A stretch of DNA of 47,667 bases from Spirochaetaceae bacterium (GTDB taxonomy: Bacteria > Spirochaetota > Spirochaetia > DSM-27196 > SLAA01). The notes below the pieces were generated by a model. That model saw only the letters and a program-made list of their open reading frames with translations. It was not told where the DNA came from and did not search any database. How positions within the stretch are numbered: position 1 is the stretch's first letter; every line of letters starts with the position of its first letter. This document shows, piece by piece, positions 16,598-22,464 of the stretch. The position numbers and the translations under genes are program-made. The stretch lies in contig PUPD01000191.1 in assembly GCA_003552985.1 (NCBI GenBank), forward strand, positions 1 through 47,667, read 5' to 3'.

Positions 16598-17122
16598 ATG
16601 GTGAGTCTCGAGCAGGTTCGGCTGCTGGAGCAGCGGGTAAACAAGGCTATAGCCAGAATCTCCGCGCTTCAACAGGAGAACACAACGTTGCGCGAAGAAC
16701 TGAGCGGATATCAGGCGCGCGTATCGGAGCTCGAGCATCAGATTGCGCAGATCAAGGAAGATCAGACCGCAATTGAACAAGGGATCCTCTCCGCCCTTGG
16801 GCAGCTAGACCAGCTGGAGGACGAGTTGACCGATGACGGGGGAGCCTCGGAAAGCGGCGCAGACCTCGAGGACGGTGAAACCTTCGTAGGCGAGCGCATA
16901 TCGCCCGAGGCGCCGAGCACAGCGGATGACGCCGCGGAGCAGGAGCAGGCTGCCGGGGACCCCTCTTCGGACTCACAGGCCGCCGGCGACGAGAGTCTCG
17001 GCCCGCATTCGGAACTCGATGAGCGTCGGACGGTATCCAACGCCTCCGACACCGGGGAAACTCCAGGGACGCTCGGACGTGACCGCGACTCGGCCGCGTC
17101 GGGTGAGCTGGAGATCTTCTAA
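16598..17122 (+). CDS. Coiled-coil protein with acidic disordered tail, next to zapA
   Basis: 174 residues. Residues ~5-70 form a heptad-type coiled coil (LEQRVNKAIARISALQQENTTLREEL) like ZapB or DivIC-type division proteins. Residues ~75-170 are acidic, rich in Glu, Asp, Ser, Gly and Ala, with no predicted fold, ending in GELEIF. It begins 3 bases after the rplT stop with only a weak GGGG Shine-Dalgarno. The 65-base gap to zapA suggests the pair works together in Z-ring assembly; this is inference from position and coiled-coil type. Confidence 0.7.
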   Translation: MVSLEQVRLLEQRVNKAIARISALQQENTTLREELSGYQARVSELEHQIAQIKEDQTAIEQGILSALGQLDQLEDELTDDGGASESGADLEDGETFVGERISPEAPSTADDAAEQEQAAGDPSSDSQAAGDESLGPHSELDERRTVSNASDTGETPGTLGRDRDSAASGELEIF

Positions 17123-17187
17123 CCGACAACCGACCGTGGCCGCGGCGACAGCACGCGGCCGCTGCCGTTGGTGCGAGGGCACCTGGC

Positions 17188-17505
17188 GTGATGCGTATCG
17201 AGCTCCTGGGAACAGCTTTTCACCTTGAAACCGATCAGGATCCGGAGTATTTGGCCGATTGCGTAGACTACCTGCGAACCAAGATCCAGGAGGTCGAGAG
17301 CTCGGTTGCTACTCAGGATCCGTTGAAACTAGCGATTCTGGCTGCGTTGCTGAGTATCGATGAACTGTTCAAGGAACGCACCACCACACCTTACGGCAGC
17401 GATCCGGCCGTCGATGCTGAGATAGAAACGCTCACGCAAAGAATGATCGAAACGATCGATGCAGGGCTTGACGACCGGCAGCGGGACCTCCCCTTCCCGG
17501 GGTAG
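17188..17505 (+). CDS. zapA: Cell division protein ZapA
   Basis: 105 residues, close to the usual ZapA length. The N-terminal strand-rich segment (RIELLGTAFHLETDQDPEYLADCVDYL) is followed by a long coiled-coil helix (KIQEVESS... to LDDRQR). ZapA binds FtsZ and bundles protofilaments at mid-cell. The start may be GTG at 17188, 9 bases after GAGG, or the adjoining ATG at 17191. No 6S RNA gene is visible downstream. Confidence 0.85.
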   Translation: MMRIELLGTAFHLETDQDPEYLADCVDYLRTKIQEVESSVATQDPLKLAILAALLSIDELFKERTTTPYGSDPAVDAEIETLTQRMIETIDAGLDDRQRDLPFPG

Positions 17506-17522
17506 AGTTGAGATAGTTTACA

Positions 17523-17551
17523 TTGACAACGGTAGGTGGCTGCCGTACTAT
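17523..17551 (+). promoter_or_regulatory. Sigma-70 promoter of the PlzA-like gene
   Basis: TTGACA (17523-17528), 17 bp, TACTAT (17546-17551). The start codon at 17569 would follow a leader of about 11 bases (CACAAGCGCT) that has no Shine-Dalgarno. Confidence 0.7.
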
Positions 17552-17568
17552 AGCTTCACACAAGCGCT

Positions 17569-18426
17569 ATGCCGGTAACAACCAGCCAACAGATTGCCTA
17601 CTACTATAACCAGTTTCATGCCGTCGACGTCGCCTTCACGCGCGAGGTGATCGAGGCGACCAACCTGTTTCCCAAGCAGGTGCACCTGAAGTGTCTCGGC
17701 CACCACTGGCCGTGCGTAATCTACTCGAGCTCCATGGCCGGGGCAAAGGTGATCGTCAGTATGAACGAGATGCTTGCAACAGCGCTCAGGAAAGCGAACA
17801 ACCTCGTTTCGCTTCGCTTCAGCTTTGTGCAGCGCGACAAGGCCGACCCGTTGTCGTTTTTCGTCTCCGCGCGGGTTACCGGGATCAGCCAATACAACAC
17901 TGAGAAGCAACAGCTGAACTTCCTGACCCTGAGTTATACCCAGCGTCCCCCGGACGATCTGATCGGAGTGCTCGGGCTCCTCTTGGAAGCCAACATCAAC
18001 GCCAAACGCCGCAAGGAAGAACGCATCGTCATCACCGCCGACAGCCTGCGGAAGCTCGGTCTGAAGACGAAAAACACCGTTGCGATAATCGAGGGCGTGC
18101 CGCGTAAATGTATCATCAGGGATCTCTCGTTTGGGGGCGCCAAGCTCATCATTGTCGGACTGGCCAAGTTTCTGGTGAACAAGACCGTTACGCTGCGGAT
18201 CGAGGTTGAGGACCAGAACGACCCGCTGGAGATCTCGGGCACCGTGATTCGGTTTGAACCGGTGGAGGGGCGGGATGACATCTGCGCCTTCGCGGTTCAG
18301 TACGACGAAGAGACGGTGCCGGTACCGTACAAGATCCGAATCAACAGCTATATCAAGTCGTACGGCAAGACCTATATGCATCAGCAGCAGCAGGAACGTA
18401 CCGACTCGGCCTCACAGCAGAGCTGA
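17569..18426 (+). CDS. plzA: PlzA-like PilZ-domain protein, candidate c-di-GMP receptor
   Basis: 285 residues, cytoplasmic. An N-terminal ~140-residue domain resembling the spirochaete PilZN3 region is followed by a PilZ domain with both ligand motifs: RxxxR at R148-R152 (RKEER) and DxSxxG at D185-G190 (DLSFGG). Borrelia PlzA has the same two-part layout and binds c-di-GMP. The C-terminus is Gln-rich (MHQQQQERTDSASQQS). It has its own promoter and probably heads an operon with the TPR gene 17 bases downstream. The effect on motility is inferred from the family. Confidence 0.88.
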   Translation: MPVTTSQQIAYYYNQFHAVDVAFTREVIEATNLFPKQVHLKCLGHHWPCVIYSSSMAGAKVIVSMNEMLATALRKANNLVSLRFSFVQRDKADPLSFFVSARVTGISQYNTEKQQLNFLTLSYTQRPPDDLIGVLGLLLEANINAKRRKEERIVITADSLRKLGLKTKNTVAIIEGVPRKCIIRDLSFGGAKLIIVGLAKFLVNKTVTLRIEVEDQNDPLEISGTVIRFEPVEGRDDICAFAVQYDEETVPVPYKIRINSYIKSYGKTYMHQQQQERTDSASQQS

Positions 18427-18442
18427 CGCCGAAGGATGCCCT

Positions 18443-19627
18443 ATGGAAGAGTTCGATCCCCTGGAGAACATCGTCTACATCTCAATTCCGTCCGAGGCGG
18501 AACGAACTATCGGAGTGTTTCGCCTTGACCCGGACATTATGTTGCCGGTTGAAACCTCAGGCCCGGTTGAGAGTTACGATATCGGCTCCCTCAGCTGGGA
18601 GCAGATCATCTCGGCCATGCTGAAGATTCTCGCCTACCGGCCGGAGCACGAGGATGTAGGCTACTACCGTGAGTTCATCCTCGCCGTCAAACCGGATCTC
18701 CCCGGAGAGCTGTCCGAAGCCGCGATCCTGCAGGCACGCAATCAGCAGTTCGAGCAAGCCGAAGAGATTTTTCTAGCCCTCCACGGCCTCATGCCGGAGG
18801 AGACCGCTCCGTTGCTCAACCTCGCTCTACTCTATGAACAGCGAGCGCAGCAGGCGGAGTCACGCGGGCAGCTGGAGAAACAGGAGACCTATCTCGAGCA
18901 GGCCTTTGCGTACTACAAGTCCCTGCTCGCCGGAGATGAGGTGGCTCCCGAAGTAGATCTGAACGCCGGCTTCTTCTTTCTGCAGCGCCATAACTTCCAG
19001 CGCGCGCGTGAGCATCTGCAGCGGTACGTTGATGCGGCTCCCGAGGACGGAGAGCGCCTGGAGGAGGCGCGCAAGACAATCGCCGAGATCGATGCGCAGA
19101 ACCTGCTTGACGAGCTGTTTCAGCAAGCCTACGACGCCGTACAGCTCGGCCGCGAGCACGAAGCGGTCGAAAAGATGCAGCGGTTCCTCGAGCGTTCTCC
19201 CGAGGTTTGGCGTGCGTGGTTCCTGCTCGGCTGGGCACATCGCCGGCTGCAGCAGTATCAGGAAGCAAAGGCCGCGTTCTTGCGCGCCCTCGAGCTTGGG
19301 CCGCAAAAGGCGGATACGCTCAACGAGCTGGCGATCTGCCACATGGAGCTCGGTGAGTTCGAGGCCGGTGAGAAGCACCTTCGCAATGCACTACAGCTCG
19401 AACATGACAATACCAAGATAATATCGAATATGGGTGTGCTGGCGCTGAAACGCGGAAACCTCGATGAGGCATCGCGCTATTTTGAAACTGTTCTGACGAT
19501 CGAGCCCGGTGACCCTATCGCGCGGCGTTACCTGCGCGATATTGACCCGGAGGCTGAGCTCCCCCCCGAAAACCCGGTTCGCGAGGACGACCCGGAAGAT
19601 CCGGAGTACCCCGGCGGCGCCGAATAG
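18443..19627 (+). CDS. TPR-repeat protein
   Basis: 394 residues. The N-terminal ~75 residues (VYISIPSEAERTIGVFRLDPDIMLPV) match no motif I know. Residues ~95-375 hold about seven tetratricopeptide-like helix pairs, the clearest being AWFLLGWAHRRLQQYQEAKAAF and IISNMGVLALKRGNLDEASRYF. The tail is acidic and proline-rich. The ATG at 18443 follows AAGGA at 7 bases. No signal peptide, so probably a cytoplasmic scaffold. Co-transcription with the PilZ gene suggests a partner role, unproven. Confidence 0.8.
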   Translation: MEEFDPLENIVYISIPSEAERTIGVFRLDPDIMLPVETSGPVESYDIGSLSWEQIISAMLKILAYRPEHEDVGYYREFILAVKPDLPGELSEAAILQARNQQFEQAEEIFLALHGLMPEETAPLLNLALLYEQRAQQAESRGQLEKQETYLEQAFAYYKSLLAGDEVAPEVDLNAGFFFLQRHNFQRAREHLQRYVDAAPEDGERLEEARKTIAEIDAQNLLDELFQQAYDAVQLGREHEAVEKMQRFLERSPEVWRAWFLLGWAHRRLQQYQEAKAAFLRALELGPQKADTLNELAICHMELGEFEAGEKHLRNALQLEHDNTKIISNMGVLALKRGNLDEASRYFETVLTIEPGDPIARRYLRDIDPEAELPPENPVREDDPEDPEYPGGAE

Positions 19628-19701
19628 CGGGCGCCCCGACAGCCCCGGAACTCGGATCGAGCCTCTTTTCAGAAGAATTGGCAATTCGCGGCGATTTTTA
19701 C

Positions 19702-19728
19702 TAAAGTTAAACGGTAGCATGCCGATAA
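19702..19728 (+). promoter_or_regulatory. Perfect sigma-28 (FliA) promoter of flaB1
   Basis: TAAA (19702-19705), exactly 15 bp, GCCGATAA (19721-19728): a full match to the sigma-28 consensus. Transcription should start near 19734-19736, giving a leader of about 238 bases before the flaB1 ATG. Confidence 0.88.
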
Positions 19729-19733
19729 ACAGA

Positions 19734-19786
19734 ATAGGGGGAGGTCTGCGTCCCGGCGCGCGCGCCTAGGACTCTTCTCCCCTTAT
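19734..19786 (+). promoter_or_regulatory. Large hairpin at the 5' end of the flaB1 mRNA
   Basis: ATAGGGGGAG (19734-19743) pairs with CTCCCCTTAT (19777-19786), 10 pairs including one G-U. Inside lie GTCC/GGAC (19750-19753, 19769-19772) and the self-complementary GGCGCGCGCGCC (19755-19766). It begins at the predicted +1, as 5' stabilising hairpins do. Confidence 0.6.
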
Positions 19787-19799
19787 CTAAGATTGTCGG

Positions 19800-19834
19800 C
19801 ACGCAACTGAAGGCAGTTGAGCCTTTTTTGCGTG
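19800..19834 (+). promoter_or_regulatory. Second leader hairpin of flaB1 with an alternative pairing
   Basis: CACGCAA (19800-19806) pairs with TTGCGTG (19828-19834), enclosing AAGGC/GCCTT (19810-19814, 19821-19825) around a six-base loop. The six-T run is inside this stem. The competing hairpin CAACTG-AAGG-CAGTTG (19804-19819) cannot form at the same time. This could be an attenuator or a simple structured spacer. Confidence 0.45.
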
Positions 19835-19857
19835 ATTTGGGCGGAAATGACGGGCGG

Positions 19858-19869
19858 AAAGGAGGTGAT
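19858..19869 (+). promoter_or_regulatory. Full anti-SD complement in mid-leader of flaB1
   Basis: AAAGGAGGTGAT matches 12 bases of the usual complement of the 16S rRNA 3' end, yet no ATG, GTG or TTG opening a plausible gene follows at normal spacing. It lies about 103 bases before the flaB1 start. Candidate ribosome standby site; it also contains an ANGGA CsrA-type motif. Confidence 0.45.
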
Positions 19870-19925
19870 AAGGTACCCTACATAGCTACCGTCGACACAG
19901 TCGCTGTCTGCGGCTCAATCTCGTA

Positions 19926-19964
19926 CAAGGCACGGAAGCCTTGCCACACAACCTTCACGGAGGA
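19926..19964 (+). promoter_or_regulatory. Two-site CsrA-binding region of flaB1, including its Shine-Dalgarno
   Basis: Site 1 is a hairpin with stem CAAGGC (19926-19931)/GCCTTG (19938-19943) and loop ACGGAA, exposing ANGGA. Site 2 is ACGGAGGA (19957-19964), which contains the Shine-Dalgarno GGAGGA 8 bases before the ATG. The GGA cores are 25 bases apart. This is the hag-type layout for CsrA repression. Confidence 0.72.
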
Positions 19965-19972
19965 AACAGGTT

Positions 19973-20830
19973 ATGATTATCAACCACAACACCAGTGCGG
20001 CATTTGCAAGCCGTCAGCTGGGCGTCAACGAGGGTGCGCTCACCCGCAATATGGAGAAACTGTCGTCGGGAATGCGCATTAACCGCGCCGGCGACGACGC
20101 CTCGGGGCTCGCCGTATCGGAGAAAATGCGCTCTCAGATCCGCGGTTTGCAGCAGGCGTCCCGCAATGCAGCCAACGGCGTGTCGTTCATCCAGACCACC
20201 GAAGGCTACCTGCAGGAAAGTCAGGACATCCTGCAACGCGTCCGCGAGCTCGCGATACAGTCCTCGAACGGAATCTACACCGACGAAGATCGCATGCAGA
20301 TTCAGGTGGAGGTCTCCCAGCTCGTCGCCGAGATCGATCGGGTTGCTTCACACGCACAGTTCAACAACATGAACCTACTCACCGGTCGTTTCGCAGCCGA
20401 TACCGGCGAGAACATCATCACCGCATCGATGTACTTCCACATCGGCGCCAACATGGACCAGCGCGCGCGCGTGTTCATCGGAACGATGACCGCTACGGCC
20501 CTCGGCATGCGCGGCGCCGACAACGAGATCATTTCGCTGTCCACCCCCGACCTGGCGAACCAGGCGATCGGTATGGTCGACTCTGCGCTGCAGGCAGTCA
20601 GCAAACAGCGCGCCGACCTCGGCGCCTACCAGAGCCGGCTCGAGATGGCGATCGAAGGCATCGACATCGGGGCTGAGAACCTGGCCGCCGCCGAATCACG
20701 GATCCGCGACACCGACATGGCCGCCGAGATGGTCGACTTCAGCAAGAACGCGATCCTGATGCAGTCGACAACGGCGATGTTGGCCCAGGCAAACCTGCAG
20801 AACCAGAATGTGTTGCAATTACTACAATAG
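19973..20830 (+). CDS. flaB1: Flagellin FlaB1, periplasmic flagellum core filament
   Basis: 285 residues, normal for spirochaete FlaB. Conserved N-terminal D0/D1 region [17 protein letters not shown]...[30 protein letters not shown], and C-terminal helix with [25 protein letters not shown] and a final [10 protein letters not shown]. No signal peptide; exported by the flagellar type III system into the periplasm. The short middle lacks the D2/D3 domains, as in other FlaBs. Expression is predicted to need sigma-28 and to be repressed by CsrA, relieved by FliW. Confidence 0.97.
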   Translation: MIINHNTSAAFASRQLGVNEGALTRNMEKLSSGMRINRAGDDASGLAVSEKMRSQIRGLQQASRNAANGVSFIQTTEGYLQESQDILQRVRELAIQSSNGIYTDEDRMQIQVEVSQLVAEIDRVASHAQFNNMNLLTGRFAADTGENIITASMYFHIGANMDQRARVFIGTMTATALGMRGADNEIISLSTPDLANQAIGMVDSALQAVSKQRADLGAYQSRLEMAIEGIDIGAENLAAAESRIRDTDMAAEMVDFSKNAILMQSTTAMLAQANLQNQNVLQLLQ

Positions 20831-20869
20831 GCGAATATGATTTATCTTGTAGGATAGTTTCGTTCTTTG

Positions 20870-20896
20870 AAAAAGCCCCTCCTTGGGTGCCGATAG
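20870..20896 (+). promoter_or_regulatory. Sigma-28-type promoter of flaB2
   Basis: AAAA (20870-20873), 15 bp, GCCGATAG (20889-20896). The -10 matches 7/8, the -35 3/4. This lets flaB2 be transcribed apart from flaB1, starting near 20903. Confidence 0.68.
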
Positions 20897-20914
20897 CGGC
20901 GGGATTTCCCGGTT

Positions 20915-20995
20915 TGCCGACAGCAGGCCGGGGAAGTCTCGCCGTGCACGAGTAGCCGGTCGCGGCGCGAGAGCGTCCGGTGTGCTCTGTCGGCA
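20915..20995 (+). promoter_or_regulatory. Structured domain in the flaB2 leader
   Basis: A 9-bp closing stem, TGCCGACAG (20915-20923) with CTGTCGGCA (20987-20995), encloses a second stem: TCTCGCCG (20937-20944) with CGGC-GC-GAGA (20963-20972), broken by a 2-base bulge. I recognise no known riboswitch class, and the c-di-GMP riboswitch motifs are absent. Confidence 0.5.
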
Positions 20996-21002
20996 TCTAG
21001 TG

Positions 21003-21044
21003 AAAAGCTAGGGATGGCTTTTCGTGCTCCAAATCGCAAGGAGG
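21003..21044 (+). promoter_or_regulatory. Two-site CsrA-binding region of flaB2, including its Shine-Dalgarno
   Basis: Site 1: stem AAAAGC (21003-21008)/GCTTTT (21017-21022) plus a T-G pair, with loop AGGGAT; the string AGGGATG matches the CsrA core ARGGAUG fully. Site 2: AAGGA (21038-21042) inside the Shine-Dalgarno AGGAGG (21039-21044), 4 bases before the ATG. Same layout as flaB1 although the stem sequences differ. Confidence 0.75.
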
Positions 21045-21048
21045 GTTT

Positions 21049-21912
21049 ATGATCATTAATCACAACACCAGTGCGGCTTTTGCGAGCCGGCAGCTGGGGC
21101 TTCGAAGTGCGGAAACGCACGGCTCTATTGAGCGCCTGAGCTCCGGCATGCGAATCAACCGCGCCGGCGACGACGCTTCAGGCTTGGCGGTATCGGAAAA
21201 GTTGCGTAGCCAGATTCGTGGGTTGAATCAGGCCGACCGCAACATTCAGAACGCGGTGTCGTTCATTCAGACGACCGAAGGCTACCTGCAGAATACGCAG
21301 GACATCCTGCACAGGATGCGCGAGCTCGCGATCCAGTCTGCGAACGGCATCTACACCGATGAAGACCGCATGCAGATCCAGGTTGAAGTGTCACAGCTGG
21401 TTGCGGAAGTGAACCGCATCGCGTCGCACGCCCAGTTCAACAACATGAATATGCTTACCGGGGCGTTTGCACAAGACAGCGCGGTAAACCGTGTGATGCA
21501 GTTTCACATCGGCGCCAACATGGATCAGAACGAGCAGGTGTTCATCGGGACCATGACCGCGGCGGCGCTGGGGCTGGGAGGTCCTCAGGGGGAAAACGGG
21601 AATAACGAGATAATCTCGATCTCCACCCCTGAGTTGGCCAATCAGGCCATCGGCGTCGTTGACAGCGCGCTAAACCAGGTCTCGCGACAACGCGCGGATC
21701 TGGGAGCCTATCAGAACCGCTTTGAGATGGCCCAATCGAGCGTGCAGATCGCGTCCGAGAACCTTGCCGCAGCCGAATCGTTGATCCGCGACGCAAACAT
21801 GGCCAACGAAATGGTTGGTTTTGTGCGCAGTCAGATCCTGACACACTCGACCACCGCCATGCTCGCACAAGCCAATATGCAACCACAGTCGGTTCTTCAG
21901 CTGTTGGGTTAA
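21049..21912 (+). CDS. flaB2: Flagellin FlaB2, periplasmic flagellum core filament
   Basis: 287 residues, a tandem paralogue of flaB1. The ends are nearly identical to FlaB1 ([30 protein letters not shown]). The variable middle, with [18 protein letters not shown], differs by a short Gly/Asn insertion. No signal peptide. The 218-base gap from flaB1 holds its own sigma-28 promoter and structured leader. Two or more FlaB subunits are usual in treponemes and may form different filament zones. Confidence 0.97.
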   Translation: MIINHNTSAAFASRQLGLRSAETHGSIERLSSGMRINRAGDDASGLAVSEKLRSQIRGLNQADRNIQNAVSFIQTTEGYLQNTQDILHRMRELAIQSANGIYTDEDRMQIQVEVSQLVAEVNRIASHAQFNNMNMLTGAFAQDSAVNRVMQFHIGANMDQNEQVFIGTMTAAALGLGGPQGENGNNEIISISTPELANQAIGVVDSALNQVSRQRADLGAYQNRFEMAQSSVQIASENLAAAESLIRDANMANEMVGFVRSQILTHSTTAMLAQANMQPQSVLQLLG

Positions 21913-22015
21913 GACGACGGCGCATCGGCCGTATTACCGAGCCGCGACCACACCAGATGCGGCGCATGAGGATAGGTTCCAAGAGATTTCTGGACGTCAT
22001 TTCTTGGATACCTTT

Positions 22016-22050
22016 CAGACCGACGGGAGGCTCGCGCACTCCCCGGTCTG
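22016..22050 (+). promoter_or_regulatory. Strong hairpin between flaB2 and flaG
   Basis: CAGACCG (22016-22022) pairs with CGGTCTG (22044-22050), continued after a 2-base bulge by GGGAG/CTCCC (22025-22029, 22039-22043). It ends 24 bases before the flaG ATG and has no T-run. Likely protects the flaB2 3' end or partly stops transcription into flaG. Confidence 0.5.
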
Positions 22051-22074
22051 AAGTTCTTACATGGAGGTAAGGAG

Positions 22075-22419
22075 ATGTCTATTGATTTTCGGGGCATTAC
22101 GCCCGGGTTTCACTCAACAGGACCGTCGATAGGTGTCCGCGCAGGCATCCATCCACGGCCTGATGTGGTCAGACAGGAAGCAGCAGCGCAGCATCGGGGC
22201 GACGAGATCAGACAGCCGCTCGAAGAGCTCGAGACGCTCTCATGGGCATTCAACCGTCGGCTCAAGTTCACGATCAACCACGACTTAGACCAGGTGGTGG
22301 TCAAGGTGATAGACGGCGAAACCGATAAGGTGATTAAGGAGCTTCCGCCTGAAGCTCTGCAGCGCGTCCACGCCCGAATTCGTGAGGCGATTGGTCTCTT
22401 GCTGGATGAAGAGATATAA
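22075..22419 (+). CDS. flaG: FlaG-family flagellar protein
   Basis: 114 residues. The C-terminal half (about 60-114) holds the FlaG domain: LKFTINHDLDQVVVKVIDGETDKVIKELPPEAL, followed by a helix ending LLLDEEI. The N-terminal half is low in complexity. FlaG proteins influence filament length; their mechanism is not established. The ATG follows GGAGG at 7 bases. It sits between flagellin and fliD as in many bacteria. Confidence 0.88.
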   Translation: MSIDFRGITPGFHSTGPSIGVRAGIHPRPDVVRQEAAAQHRGDEIRQPLEELETLSWAFNRRLKFTINHDLDQVVVKVIDGETDKVIKELPPEALQRVHARIREAIGLLLDEEI

Positions 22420-22420
22420 T
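22391..22420 (+). promoter_or_regulatory. Possible sigma-70 promoter for fliD inside the end of flaG
   Basis: TATAAT (22415-22420, perfect) preceded at 18 bp by TTGGTC (22391-22396, 3/6). It would start transcription near 22427, 38 bases before the fliD ATG. The overlap with flaG coding sequence makes chance resemblance possible. Confidence 0.3.
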
Positions 22421-22464
22421 AACGGCAGGACGCTCACTAACATATCGGAGAAGACCGCCGGCAT

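Noticed and set aside
17506-17568. 6S RNA gene downstream of zapA
   Set aside because: The gap is only 63 bases and is filled by the PlzA-like promoter.
19828-20082. Upstream ORF in the flaB1 leader running into flaB1
   Set aside because: It starts at a TTG inside a hairpin, overlaps flagellin in another frame and has no coding features; the full anti-SD motif is not followed by its start.
20915-20995. c-di-GMP riboswitch in the flaB2 leader
   Set aside because: The conserved GEMM motifs I know (GGCAAA-type and GACGCAAAGCC-type segments) are not present.
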